Shown: piece after piece, positions 22,175 to 31,600 of the stretch
How the letters are laid out: every line of letters begins with the position of its first letter
Numbering within the stretch: position 1 is the stretch's first letter
Assembly (NCBI GenBank): GCA_903888625.1
Contig: CAISUD010000035.1
Span: 1 to 42,959 of the forward strand
DNA length: 42,959 bases
Source of the DNA: an uncultured bacterium
GTDB taxonomy: Bacteria; Patescibacteriota; Minisyncoccia; Phycocordibacterales; UBA9973
Direction: 5' to 3'
Notes under the pieces: generated by a model
The model's input: the letters and a program-made list of their open reading frames with translations, nothing else
Databases searched by the model: none
What the model was told of the DNA's origin: nothing
Made by a program: the position numbers and the translations under genes

Positions 22175-23521
22175 TTATTTTTCCAAATTATTTTTCATCG
22201 ACTCATATATTTTATTAAAATCATCCTTTTTTAAATCATCTAAAGAATCTAATTTTTTTATAACTTCAACTAGCTCTTTCATTTTTTTGCTATTTTCCTC
22301 AGAATTTAAAAAATTAAAAACATCATCAATAAAAACATCTAATTTATTTTTTATCTCCTCCCTATCTTGCTTAATAGACAAAAAATCAGTTTCTTCTATT
22401 AACTTTTCTCCGATATCAACTAATTTTTTATCCTGTAAAAATCTCGTAAGAAGCTCATTAACATCTAATGCAATTGAACCTAAACTAGATTTTTCATATT
22501 TAGTATCAGAAACTTCTTTTTTATTAATAGTCCCTGACTCATACCTAGCAATTGGAATATGAATATTTTGAATATCTATATTAGATTTTTTTTCACTAAA
22601 GCGTCTTTGTAAAAAGACAAATAATGCTCTTCCAACTCTCCCATTTTTATCAAGAAATGGATGAATTAATTCAAAAAGCATATAATATTTCAATGATTCT
22701 TCTTGAATTTCTTGATTATTTGAAATTGTTTTTTGGTTTTCAATTTTTTTACCAAACTTGGACATCAAATCTGGCACAAAATAAGCATCAACTGGTGCAT
22801 TAAAATTTTTATTATTTTTTATTCTGTCATTTCTATATCCAATTTTATCATTTTTATCAGATACAATAGACTGAGTATTTGTAATAAATTTTTCAATTTC
22901 AATATTTACAGGAGCTGATTGAGCATATCGATAAGCGACAAGTTCAGTTATTTTTCTATTTCTATACTCAAAAGCATCTTCGATATCATAGGCAAGTGTT
23001 GTTAAATCAGAAGAATCTATCTCTAACTCTGGTTTCAAAAGTTCATATAAATTATTTTTTTTATATTTATTTAAAAGGTCCTTTATTTTGGGAGATAATT
23101 CAATCTCGTGTAAAATATCAATCGGTTCTTTTAAAACCTCAAACTTTTTTAGATGCTTGAGCATAACAAATTTCCATTTTTCTAAGTCAGAATTTTTCAA
23201 AGTTTGTAATAAATTTATATTTACTACTCCATAAGATTTACCATCTTCATAATTTAAATAACTTTCACGTGCAGTATTTCGTATCTTATCTTTTATAATA
23301 TCTATTACTTTATAATCTTTTTTTCTTTCTGTCTGTACATTATTAATATTTTGCAAACTTTCTAATTCGCTAACTAAATCATGCATAGAAGTTTTTAATT
23401 CCTTTTTTTCAGAAAATCCTAATTCATTTATCATTCTATCTTTTAGATCTAAAAAAAAATCAATAGATTTCCTATCAATATTGTTAGATTTTTCTGTAAA
23501 ATTTTGTCGGAGATTTTCCAT
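22175..23521 (-). CDS. Fic domain protein (putative AMP/NMP transferase)
   Basis: A 448-residue protein. The Fic motif HPFLDKNGRVGR is at 287-298, with histidine 287 as catalytic base and the DKNGR anion hole; upstream, IGYRNDRIKNNKNF...YFVPDLMSKF fits the flap region. The inhibitory helix motif (S/TxxxEG/N) may be represented only by YDIEDA (178-183), so self-inhibition is uncertain. The first 170 residues and the last 130 are lysine-rich and helical. Fic enzymes transfer AMP or other nucleotide parts to proteins. It starts one base after the purE stop, inside the purine operon. Target unknown; a toxin or regulator of a neighbouring enzyme are both possible. Confidence 0.85.
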   Translation of the reverse strand: MENLRQNFTEKSNNIDRKSIDFFLDLKDRMINELGFSEKKELKTSMHDLVSELESLQNINNVQTERKKDYKVIDIIKDKIRNTARESYLNYEDGKSYGVVNINLLQTLKNSDLEKWKFVMLKHLKKFEVLKEPIDILHEIELSPKIKDLLNKYKKNNLYELLKPELEIDSSDLTTLAYDIEDAFEYRNRKITELVAYRYAQSAPVNIEIEKFITNTQSIVSDKNDKIGYRNDRIKNNKNFNAPVDAYFVPDLMSKFGKKIENQKTISNNQEIQEESLKYYMLFELIHPFLDKNGRVGRALFVFLQRRFSEKKSNIDIQNIHIPIARYESGTINKKEVSDTKYEKSSLGSIALDVNELLTRFLQDKKLVDIGEKLIEETDFLSIKQDREEIKNKLDVFIDDVFNFLNSEENSKKMKELVEVIKKLDSLDDLKKDDFNKIYESMKNNLEK

Positions 23522-23522
23522 T

Positions 23523-24041
23523 TTATTTTTCTAAATATTTCTTAAATCCAATTTTTAAAAGTTTCTCGCCTTTCTTTTTCACTTCTTCCGCCATTTTTTG
23601 TTTGTAAGTAATTAATTTTTTCTCTAAATTTTTATCACTAATGGATAAAATTTCAATCGCGAGTAGCCCGGCATTTTTTGCCCCATTGATACCAACTGTT
23701 GCCACTGGAATTCCGGGTGGCATTTGCACCATAGATAATAGTGAATCCAGCCCATCTAAAGTTTTAGCTTTTATTGGCACACCAATTACAGGCAAAGTGG
23801 TAAAAGAAGCCAAAACCCCTGCCAAATGAGCTGCTCCGCCTGCGGCTGCAATTATTACCTTCAAACCTCTAGGTGATGCATTTTGTGCGTATTTATGGGC
23901 TAAAATAGGACTTCTGTGGGCAGAAATGACGGTCATTTCGTAATCAATTCCAAACTCTTCTAAAATTACTGCCGACTCTTTCATTACTTCTAAATCAGAA
24001 TCAGAACCCATAATTATCCCAACTTTTATACTTGTTTTCAT
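23523..24041 (-). CDS. purE: PurE, class I N5-CAIR mutase
   Basis: A 172-residue PurE. Motifs: [13 protein letters not shown] at the start, VISAHRSP (SAHR at 40-43), [15 protein letters not shown] and the [20 protein letters not shown] stretch. The AAHL motif points to class I, which rearranges N5-CAIR to CAIR and normally needs PurK to make N5-CAIR. No purK lies in this window, so either purK is elsewhere or the enzyme uses AIR and CO2 directly at high bicarbonate. It lies 4 nt after purD and one base before fic. Confidence 0.94.
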   Translation of the reverse strand: MKTSIKVGIIMGSDSDLEVMKESAVILEEFGIDYEMTVISAHRSPILAHKYAQNASPRGLKVIIAAAGGAAHLAGVLASFTTLPVIGVPIKAKTLDGLDSLLSMVQMPPGIPVATVGINGAKNAGLLAIEILSISDKNLEKKLITYKQKMAEEVKKKGEKLLKIGFKKYLEK

Positions 24042-24045
24042 TTTT

Positions 24046-25419
24046 TTATTTTAACATTTCTAATGCCTTTTTTCCAATATCAGTACGATAATACATTCCA
24101 TCAAATTTTATTTTTTCAATTGCTTTGTATGCTTTCTGTAATGTTTCCGCTAAGGTATCTCCTGTGGCACTTACTCCCAAAACTCTCCCACCATTTGTAA
24201 CTAAATTATTTTTCTCATCTATTTTTGTGCCAGCCTGAAAAATTACCACATCTTCCTCCCGTACTAAGGGGAGGATTAAGGAGGGGTCTATCGTAATTAT
24301 TTTTCCTTTTTCATATTGTTCTGGATAGCCACCGGAAGCAAGCACAATATTGCAAGCAAAACATTTTTTCCATTTTATTTCTATACCAGAAAGTTTTTTA
24401 TCTACCATCGCATTAAAAATATCTAGCAAATCAGTTTCAAGTAACCTCATGTACACTTCGGTTTCTGGATCACCAAAACGAGCATTATATTCTAAAATTT
24501 TCGGCCCGGTCTTAGTTAAAATAAGTCCTGGATAAAGCACACCTTCATACGGTAATCCTTCTGTCTTCATTGCTTCTAAAGTCGGAGCAATAATTTCTTT
24601 TTCAATTTGCTGTATTAATTCTTTTGTCACAAATGACAAAGGACCAATAACCCCCATCCCGCCAGTATTTAAGCCAACATCATTCTCACCAATTTTTTTA
24701 TGATCTTGTGAGGTTGGAAATATTTGGTAAGAAATCCCATCAGAAAAAACATGGGTAGAAATTTCAGGACCAGACAGAAATTCTTCAATCACTACTTCCC
24801 GACCCGCCTCGCCAAAAACTTTTTTTACTAAAATATTTTCTAAGGCCTCTATCGCTTCATCCATCGTTCTCGCAATTATTACGCCTTTCCCAAGAGCTAG
24901 GCCACTGGCTTTTATGACAATCGGCAAACTTTGCCCTTCCACATATTTTTTTGCTTCATTAAATTCAGTAAAAACTTCGAATCCTGCTGTGGGCAAATTA
25001 TATTTCTGCATAAATTTCTTTGAATAAGCTTTTGAAGACTCAAGCCGAGCAGCATTTTTGGTCGGACCCCAGATTCGTAAATTTTGTTTTCTAAATTCAT
25101 CCACAATGCCAAGAGCCAGTGGATCATCAGGGGTTGCTAAGGTTAAATCTATCCCGTTAGAAGCCGCCCTCGCAAAACGAGTGCTACTGTCACCTTGGGG
25201 CGACTTGCTTCTAACGGGATCAATTTTCCCCGTTTTTGCAAATTCGACCAAAGCAGGAATATCTGTTGCTTTAATATCTAGATTGGTACCTAAACTAGCC
25301 GTGCCACCATTGCCCGGTGCAAAAAACAACTCGCCACATTTTGGTGATTGTTTTAACTTCCAGCCAATAGCATGCTCCCTCGCCCCACTACCTATAATTA
25401 AAATGTTTTCCTTTTGCAT
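24046..25419 (-). CDS. purD: GAR synthetase PurD with two repeat-derived insertions
   Basis: A 457-residue ATP-grasp enzyme joining phosphoribosylamine and glycine; relatives are about 420-430 residues. Family motifs: [59 protein letters not shown] and [10 protein letters not shown]. Two extra segments stand out: residues about 67-90 ([20 protein letters not shown]...) encoded by a palindromic element (25151-25220), and a short [17 protein letters not shown] stretch encoded by a second GC-rich repeat (24252-24288). Both keep the frame and appear to lie in surface loops. The gene lies 4 nt after purN. Confidence 0.95.
   Translation of the reverse strand: MQKENILIIGSGAREHAIGWKLKQSPKCGELFFAPGNGGTASLGTNLDIKATDIPALVEFAKTGKIDPVRSKSPQGDSSTRFARAASNGIDLTLATPDDPLALGIVDEFRKQNLRIWGPTKNAARLESSKAYSKKFMQKYNLPTAGFEVFTEFNEAKKYVEGQSLPIVIKASGLALGKGVIIARTMDEAIEALENILVKKVFGEAGREVVIEEFLSGPEISTHVFSDGISYQIFPTSQDHKKIGENDVGLNTGGMGVIGPLSFVTKELIQQIEKEIIAPTLEAMKTEGLPYEGVLYPGLILTKTGPKILEYNARFGDPETEVYMRLLETDLLDIFNAMVDKKLSGIEIKWKKCFACNIVLASGGYPEQYEKGKIITIDPSLILPLVREEDVVIFQAGTKIDEKNNLVTNGGRVLGVSATGDTLAETLQKAYKAIEKIKFDGMYYRTDIGKKALEMLK
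24252..24288. repeat. GC-rich repeat inside purD
   Basis: Minus strand GACCCCTCCTTAATCCTCCC then CTTAGTACGGGAGGAAG: a CCTCCCC/GGGAGG imperfect palindrome in an AT-rich gene, encoding [14 protein letters not shown]. Similar in layout to the left arm of the element at 38026-38128. Confidence 0.65.
25151..25220. repeat. Palindromic element inserted in frame in purD
   Basis: ATCCCGTTAGAAGC (25151-25164) and GCTTCTAACGGGAT (25207-25220) are perfect 14-bp inverted arms. Inside, CGCCC (25165-25169) pairs with GGGCG (25198-25202), and CTCG with CGAG. The element is far more GC-rich than its surroundings and adds about 24 codons (72 bp) without stop or frameshift. Isoleucine-aspartate codons flank it on both sides. 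Confidence 0.85.
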
Positions 25420-25423
25420 AAAA

Positions 25424-26020
25424 TTATTTCTTTATTTTTTGTAAAACTTCTACATAAAGCTCATTTTCTTTTTTCTTTAATCTTTCATATAAAGATGAAA
25501 CAGTGTCATCTTTTTTTACTTCTTCAAAAACTCTGCCGAGGACCGGTCCAAAATCAAATTCTAAAGTCAAAAAGTGAATCGATGACCCAGCAAAAGTACA
25601 TTTTTTATCCAAAAAATTACCAATGGCTTTATCGGTCAGCATCCTTTTATTCCACAGAGCTTCAGTACCATCTGGATTTAAAACTTTTCCATCAATTCCA
25701 TCTGGAATAAGCCCAGGGTGTAAATTTAAAATTTTATTAGGGTATGCGAGTATAACTTCATCTAAAATAATTTGCTTCCAACCAGCCAAACATACATAGT
25801 CGGGATTTAATTTTAAAAGCAAAGGCAATAATTCTTCTTTTTTTGGACAAATTTCAATTCTTAAATTATTACTCCTTGCTCTTTCTAGTCCCAAACTTTC
25901 AACTTTATCAGAAACAACAGCGCAAATTTCAGCATCGAGTTTCCCCTCTTTTATCGCATCAATAATAGCTTGTAGATTTGTGCCTGTACCAGTATTTGAA
26001 ATAAGAATCGCGAGTTTCAT
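25424..26020 (-). CDS. purN: GAR formyltransferase
   Basis: A 198-residue folate-dependent enzyme adding a formyl group to GAR. It shows the family start ILISNTGTGTNLQAII, the catalytic region ILNLHPGLIPD (asparagine and histidine) and SSIHFLTLEFDFGPVLG with the catalytic aspartate. FolD (17169-18017) can provide its formyl-THF. It has a somewhat divergent middle with GIDGKVLNPDGTEALWNKRM, but all catalytic residues are present. It sits 3 nt after purF and 4 nt before purD. Confidence 0.92.
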   Translation of the reverse strand: MKLAILISNTGTGTNLQAIIDAIKEGKLDAEICAVVSDKVESLGLERARSNNLRIEICPKKEELLPLLLKLNPDYVCLAGWKQIILDEVILAYPNKILNLHPGLIPDGIDGKVLNPDGTEALWNKRMLTDKAIGNFLDKKCTFAGSSIHFLTLEFDFGPVLGRVFEEVKKDDTVSSLYERLKKKENELYVEVLQKIKK

Positions 26021-26023
26021 ATT

Positions 26024-27436
26024 TTAATCCTTAAACTTTAAACTGTCATACTTTATTTCTTTTTCGTGTTCATATATTGGAAGCGGGTATTCACCATTAA
26101 AAGCCGACAGGCACAATTTTCCTTTTGGTAAACCAACGGCTTTGACCATCCCATTGATCGACAAAAATGAAAGCGAAGTTGCTCCAAGATGTTTACAAGT
26201 TTCTGTGATTGTTTTTTGAGAGGAAATTAAATTTGTTTGCTTAGGAGTATCTATACCATAAAAATCTGGAAATTTAACCGGAGCAGAAGCTACTAAAAAA
26301 TGAACTTCTTTGGCTCCAGCATCAAAAAACATTTTTACAATTTGCTTTGAAGTATTTCCCCGAACGATTGAATCATCTACTATTCCAACCCTCTTGCCAG
26401 TAATAATACTCCGCAAGACTGTCAATTTCATTTTTATTTTTTGCTCTCGATTGGCTTGCGTTGGTTCAATAAAAGTCCTATGAATGTAGCGATTTTTATT
26501 AAGGGCCATTTCAAATGGTACCCCCGCTGCTTGTGAATAGCCAATAGCCGCAGGGATTGCGGTCTCTGGCACTGGCACCACCACATCTAATTTTAATTTT
26601 GAATTCTCTTCAAACAAAATTTTGCCAAAATTTTTACGTGTTTGATAAACAGATTTTCCTTGAATTAAACAATCGTGCCGAGAAAAATAAACAAATTCAA
26701 AAATATCAAATTTCGGATCAAGCTTGGTCATAATTTTACTCTTCATGCCTTTTTTGGAAATAGTCACAATTTCTCCAGCCGACACTTCTCGCAAAAATTG
26801 GGCACCGACAGTACGTAAGGCACAAGTTTCAGAAGCGACAATTATTTCTTTACCATTCGTACCGATCACCAGTGGTCGAATCCCACGTGGATCACGAAAA
26901 GCCACTAACTCTGTATTAGACAATGCCACGCAAGAAAAGGCTCCGGTGAAAAGTGGGTATGCTTTCTCTACGGCTTTCGATAATGAATCACCTTTCTTCA
27001 TATAAAAAGCCAGAGCTTTAGCCATTAATTCAGAATCTGATTCATCTGTAAATTTTATTTTATTTTTTTTCAAAAATTCTTCAAGAGCTTTAGTACTAGG
27101 CAAATTGCCATTATGAGCAAAAGCTACAGTATTATTAAAAATAATTGGTTGAGCATGTTTCCCATCTGTACCCCGAGAAGTTGAATACCGGTTGTGACCA
27201 ATTGCCGAAGATCCTTTTAAACCTTCAATAATTTTTTCAGTATAAACTTGGCTAACTAAACCAGAACTTTTGAAGTGGTAAATTTTCTTGCCATCAGATG
27301 AAACTATACCTGTTTGTTCTTGCCCACGGTGTTGTAAAGCAAACAAACCAAAGTAAGCTTGCCTGGAAGCAACTCCGGGTGCATTAAAAATACCAAACAC
27401 TGCACATTTTTCATTGATTTTATTTTCTTTATTCAT
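26024..27436 (-). CDS. purF: Amidophosphoribosyltransferase
   Basis: A 470-residue enzyme for the committed step, PRPP plus glutamine to phosphoribosylamine. Cys11 (EKCAVFGIF) is the N-terminal nucleophile after removal of a ten-residue propeptide. Glutaminase motifs: LQHRGQEQTGI, IGHNRYSTSRG and AFAHNGNL. The PRPP loop is VGIVDDSIVRGNTS. The cysteine that follows VxxP in iron-sulfur type enzymes is absent (VKFPDFYGID), so an Fe-S cluster is unlikely. The start codon overlaps the purQ stop by one base. Unlike purL, purQ and purD it carries no repeat insertion. Confidence 0.96.
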   Translation of the reverse strand: MNKENKINEKCAVFGIFNAPGVASRQAYFGLFALQHRGQEQTGIVSSDGKKIYHFKSSGLVSQVYTEKIIEGLKGSSAIGHNRYSTSRGTDGKHAQPIIFNNTVAFAHNGNLPSTKALEEFLKKNKIKFTDESDSELMAKALAFYMKKGDSLSKAVEKAYPLFTGAFSCVALSNTELVAFRDPRGIRPLVIGTNGKEIIVASETCALRTVGAQFLREVSAGEIVTISKKGMKSKIMTKLDPKFDIFEFVYFSRHDCLIQGKSVYQTRKNFGKILFEENSKLKLDVVVPVPETAIPAAIGYSQAAGVPFEMALNKNRYIHRTFIEPTQANREQKIKMKLTVLRSIITGKRVGIVDDSIVRGNTSKQIVKMFFDAGAKEVHFLVASAPVKFPDFYGIDTPKQTNLISSQKTITETCKHLGATSLSFLSINGMVKAVGLPKGKLCLSAFNGEYPLPIYEHEKEIKYDSLKFKD

Positions 27437-28296
27437 TATTTTCTAAAATAATTTATTGCATTTTTAAATAAGATAAGCCCTTCACCTTCATCTTTTCTTG
27501 CCCTCTGCTTACTTGCAGTGAGCTTGTCGAACCTGTCGAATGGGTCTTTTTTCTTCAACTGCCAAAGCGGTGAATGATGGAAAAATTGAGCTCTCTCTGG
27601 ATGAGGCATCATTCCTAAAACTCTACCATTATAACCCAAAATTCCAGCAATGTCGTAATTGGCTCCATTCGGATTAGCTTCTAAATTTTGGAATTTACAG
27701 ATATCTCCTTTTGTGTAAGTAAAAGCAATTTCTTTTTTCTTCAACATTTCTTTATATTTTTTTGAATCTATTAAATATCTTCCTTCACCATGAGCAATAG
27801 GTAAAGATATTTTCTTTATTCCAACAAGCCACGGACTGAAACCCCTCCCAACCCTCCCCTTCGCAGGGGAAGACGGGATTGCTAAATCTACCCAACGATC
27901 AATATACTGTGCATTTTTATTATGAGTAAGTGCACCAGGTAAAATTCCTAAATTTGTCATAATCTGAAAACCATTACAAATACCAATCGCGAGAGTGTCT
28001 CGAGATAAAAATTCATTAATTTCTTTACCTAAATGATTTTTTAATTTATTAGCATAAGCTTTACCACTGCCAGTATCATCGCCATAAGAAAATCCTCCTG
28101 GAAAAGCTAAGATCTGAAATTCTCCCAACATTTTTGGTTTAGCAATCAAGTCATTGATATGCACAATCTCCCCTATGCCACCTGCCCTCTCAAAAGCGAA
28201 TTTTGTTTCCTCTTCACAATTTAAACCATAGCCTGACAAAATCATAACTTTTGGTTTATTTATTTTTATTTTTTTTGGTGTTTTTTTGCTTGACAT
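27436..28296 (-). CDS. purQ: FGAM synthetase glutaminase subunit PurQ with two repeat-derived insertions
   Basis: A 286-residue class I glutamine amidotransferase, the ammonia-supplying partner of PurL. It shows ILSGYGLNCEEET, AFPGGFSYGDD, the nucleophile motif GICNGFQIM, LPIAHGEGRY and the catalytic MMPHPERA. Relatives are mostly 225-260 residues. Two extra pieces are encoded by repeats: AIPSSPAKGRVGRGFSPWL (DNA 27841-27877) and DPFDRFDKLTASKQRARKD (DNA 27499-27546), both in frame. The first 14 residues are a basic leader (MSSKKTPKKIKINK). It lies behind the kinase remnant and two hairpins, and its stop overlaps the purF start. Confidence 0.94.
   Translation of the reverse strand: MSSKKTPKKIKINKPKVMILSGYGLNCEEETKFAFERAGGIGEIVHINDLIAKPKMLGEFQILAFPGGFSYGDDTGSGKAYANKLKNHLGKEINEFLSRDTLAIGICNGFQIMTNLGILPGALTHNKNAQYIDRWVDLAIPSSPAKGRVGRGFSPWLVGIKKISLPIAHGEGRYLIDSKKYKEMLKKKEIAFTYTKGDICKFQNLEANPNGANYDIAGILGYNGRVLGMMPHPERAQFFHHSPLWQLKKKDPFDRFDKLTASKQRARKDEGEGLILFKNAINYFRK
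27499..27546. repeat. Repeat-derived insertion near the 3' end of purQ
   Basis: Minus strand GACCCATTCGACAGGTTCGA, then CAAGCTCACTGCAAGTAAGC: the TTCGACAGG/TTCGACAAGCTCA style of a dispersed repeat. It encodes DPFDRFDKLTASKQRARK between two KKD/RKD-like residues that would otherwise join smoothly. Confidence 0.6.
27841..27877. repeat. GC-rich repeat inside purQ
   Basis: Plus strand ACCCCTCCCAACCCTCCCCT followed by TCGC and AGGGGAAGA; CTCCCCT pairs with AGGGGAAG around TCGC. It encodes PSSPAKGRVGRGF in an otherwise conserved region before LPIAHGEGR. Confidence 0.65.
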
Positions 28297-28328
28297 ATGT
28301 TTATATTTTGCTATACTCTTTATATAAA

Positions 28329-28373
28329 TGTCTCCTTTATTGGAGATTCCGAGAAACCCCCGTAAGGGGGTTT
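28329..28373. repeat. Two adjacent hairpins between purQ and the kinase remnant
   Basis: TCTCC-tttatt-GGAGA (28332-28347) and AAACCCCC-gtaa-GGGGGTTT (28354-28373). Neither has a good T-tract, so they are weak terminators at best; the second resembles the GC-rich repeats found elsewhere. They may stabilise or partly separate the purL and purQ parts of the message. Downstream, 28297-28328 is AT-rich with possible -10 boxes. Confidence 0.6.
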
Positions 28374-28645
28374 CGTTGTTTAAGGAAATAAGCCCTTTGT
28401 TTCATTAATAATTTCATGAAATTCACTCTTTGAAATAGCCCCATTCTTGGAGCTAAATATTTAAGAAATTTCATCTCAGATTTTAATCTTTCTTGATATT
28501 TTTCTTTTTTAGGAAATCGAAAAATATATTTATTATCTAAAACAATTACATCATGATCCCAACCTTTTTCAATTAGTTTTGAATTTTTAAATTTAATTTC
28601 AGGAAAATATCTTTTAATTTTTTTTAAATAATCTAATTTATTCAT
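28337..28645 (-). pseudogene. Remnant of an aminoglycoside/choline-kinase-like (APH) gene
   Basis: The first 55 residues (KLIEKGWDHDVIVLDNKYIF, RFPKKEKYQERLKSEMKFLKYLAP) are a typical APH-family N-lobe start, but the kinase catalytic HxD and DxD regions are missing. After about residue 66 the reading frame looks unnatural; in the +1 frame the DNA reads GAISKSEFHEIINETKGLFP and stops at 28380, which looks like the natural C-terminus. A large internal deletion with frame change is therefore likely. It lies between purL and purQ, one base after the purL stop. Function lost, by inference. Confidence 0.65.
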
Positions 28646-28646
28646 A

Positions 28647-31600
28647 TTATTTCATCTTATTTGAAAAACTGTGATACGCGACTGAAAGTTTTTTAACTGT
28701 CGTATCAACTACTTTTTTATTTTTTGCATCAGTTATTGTAAATTTTCCATCTTTGGTGACAACACCTAATTTATTACAAACTATTTCTTTGGCTAATTTT
28801 TCAAACTTTTTTACATTTTCTTTCGCTACTGTCACCACAATTCTACCCTGGCTTTCTGAAAAAAGAATCGTTTCTGTCGACTGAGAGGCAAAGCCTCTCA
28901 GTGAGAGGTTACAACCGAGCATTCCACCCACTGAAGCTTTTGAGAGAGCAATTGCTAGTCCACCAGAACCAACAGAAATCGCACTTGAAATTAATTCATT
29001 AGAAATTGCTTGCTCTACTATTCCGTAAGTTTTCAAATTCTTTTCTAAATTTACTTTTGGCACACTACTATTATTCCCCTCTTGAGGAGTACCCTTTAGG
29101 GGGAGGTGGATATCGCCAATAATTTTTGAAAATTCACTACCACCAAATTCATCCAATGTCTCACCCAACAAATAAATAATGTCTCCAAAATTTTTAAATT
29201 CTGGAGAAACTGTTTTATAAATATCTGGCACTACGCCAATCGCCGAGATAAGCAATGTTGGCGGAATGGATATTGCCACAGGGTTCCCTTTTGCATCATA
29301 GCCTTTAAAATCATTAAACATACTGTCCTTCCCAGAAATAAATGGCGTACCAAAACCAACTGAATAATCGTAACAAGCTTGAAGTGATTTTATCAATTGT
29401 GCTAATCTTTCTTTTTCATAAGATGAACACCAACAAAAATTATCTAAAATTGCTAAATGGGAAAGTTTTGCTCCAGCACAAATTGCATTTCGAATTGCTG
29501 TATCGATTGCGCAACCAGCCATATCATAAGGACTTAATTCGGAATAAGAAGGATAAAGGGCAAAAGAAAGCGCCACTCCTTTTTTTGAAGAAAGCACTGG
29601 ACGGAAAACTTGCGCATCGGTATTGATACGTCCCCTACCAGAAATTGGTTTCAAAACAGAACCAGCTTGCACCTCATAATCGTATTGATTTGAAATAAAA
29701 GAAAAGCCACTCAAATTTTTATCAGCCAACATTTTTTCTAAAGTTTTTGTAAAATTAATCTCACCCTTCGCCTTGCTCTTATTAAGGGGAGGGTTGGTAA
29801 GAATTTCCAGAGTAGAACTTTTTAAATGTTTTTGTGGTAATCCATCATGCAAAAAATCCATCGAAATATTCATAATTTCTTTTCCATTAAAATCTACGAT
29901 GCACTTTCCCGAGTCAGTAAATTCTCCGACAATAGTGGCTTCTACTCCCCGACTCTCCATTAATTTCTTAAAAACTTCCCATTTTTTCTTTGGAATAGCC
30001 AAGGTCATTCTCTCCTGAGACTCAGAAATCCAAATTTGCCAAGGTGAAAGTCCTGGATATTTCAAAGGAACTTTTTCGAGCATTACTTTTGCTCCACCAC
30101 ATTCTTTGGCCATCTCAGCAATAGAACAAGAAATTCCTCCAGCCCCATTGTCGGTGAGACTATTATATAAATCCATTTTGCGAGCTTCTTTCACAATTGC
30201 ATCACTTAATTTTTTCTGAGTAATTGGATCACCGATTTGCACTGCCGTAGCTGGACTCGTAGAATCCATCACCACAGAAGAAAAAGTGGCTCCGTGAATT
30301 CCATCCGCTCCGACTCTGCCTCCAACTACTACAATATAGTCTCCCAACTGTGCTTGTTTTTCATGAGAAAGTTTACCATTTATTTTTTTGGGAATTATCC
30401 CAACAGTACCGACAAAAACTAAGGGTTTTCCCCTGAAACGATCATCATATTTCACAAAACCTGAAACAGTCGGAATTCCAGAACAATTGCCACCAACATT
30501 TACACCCTTTATCACTCCTGCCATAATTCGTTTTGGTGAAAGCATTTTATGAGTTAAGTTTTTATCTTTATATAAAGCACGGTTATCTTCAGGGTTCCCA
30601 AAACAAAAACCATAGAGATTGGCAACGGGTTTCGCTCCAAGGCCAAAACCAATCGTATCGCGATTCACTCCGACAATCCCAGTAATTGCACCGCCGAATG
30701 GATCGAGGGCGGAAGGACTGTTGTGAGTTTCAACTTTATGAGTGACTAAATAATCATCATCAAAAATAATTCCTCCAGAATTATCAGAAAAAACTGAAAC
30801 GCAAAAATCACTATTCCCTTTTTGAGCCCGGATTTTATTTGTGGCACCTTTGATATATGTTTTATATAAACCATCTTTTATGTCGTCAATCGGGCCAGCG
30901 AAAATTGTATGCTTGCAATGTTCAGACCAAGTCTGGGCCAAGGCTTCAAGCTCGATATCACGAGGGTCTCTACCTAATTTATTAAAATAAGCTTGAATAG
31001 CTTTCATTGATTCTAAATCGAGTGCTAATGGTCCCCGACAAATACCGTCTTCACCCAAAATTCCATCTTTCCCTATCTTAGTAAGCTCACTATCGGGCAC
31101 AGAAAGAGAAACACAAATAACTGGTTTTTTATCTAGTAAAACAACTTTTGGAATTTGTAGTGGTAAATTATTTTGACTTTTTATTTCCTTCAGAGAAAAA
31201 ATATTCGCTCTTTCAATGAGTGGGTTATATAATGTCCCAGCAATTTTTTTAACATCATCTAATTTAACTGTTCCGGAAATTAAAAAAACTTTTGAAGTAT
31301 AAACTTCAAATTTATTTTCTTCATTCAAATGAAGTAAATCAGAAATAGTCTCATGTGCGGTGTGAGCGATATTGTCTGTCACTCCCGGCAAAAAACCAAT
31401 TTCAATAATATAAGAAAATTTTAATCCATCGGGTAATTTATCAATTGAAAATTTCTCTAAAATTGGATTTGTTAATGCTTCGGCTGTTTTAATCAACTCC
31501 GGTTGAGAAAATGACGAGTCAAAAAGATAAGAATCTACTAAAAAAACTTTGGAAACCTTGCCTTTTAAACCGAGAGTGTTCCAGGATTTTAAAAATAGCC

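Noticed and set aside
28354-28373. AAACCCCC/GGGGGTTT hairpin as a firm terminator between purL and purQ
   Set aside because: No T-tract on the minus strand after the stem; at most partial termination.
29342-29626. Plus-strand ORF opposite purL (94 codons)
   Set aside because: Antisense to conserved catalytic sequence; no start signal or family pattern.
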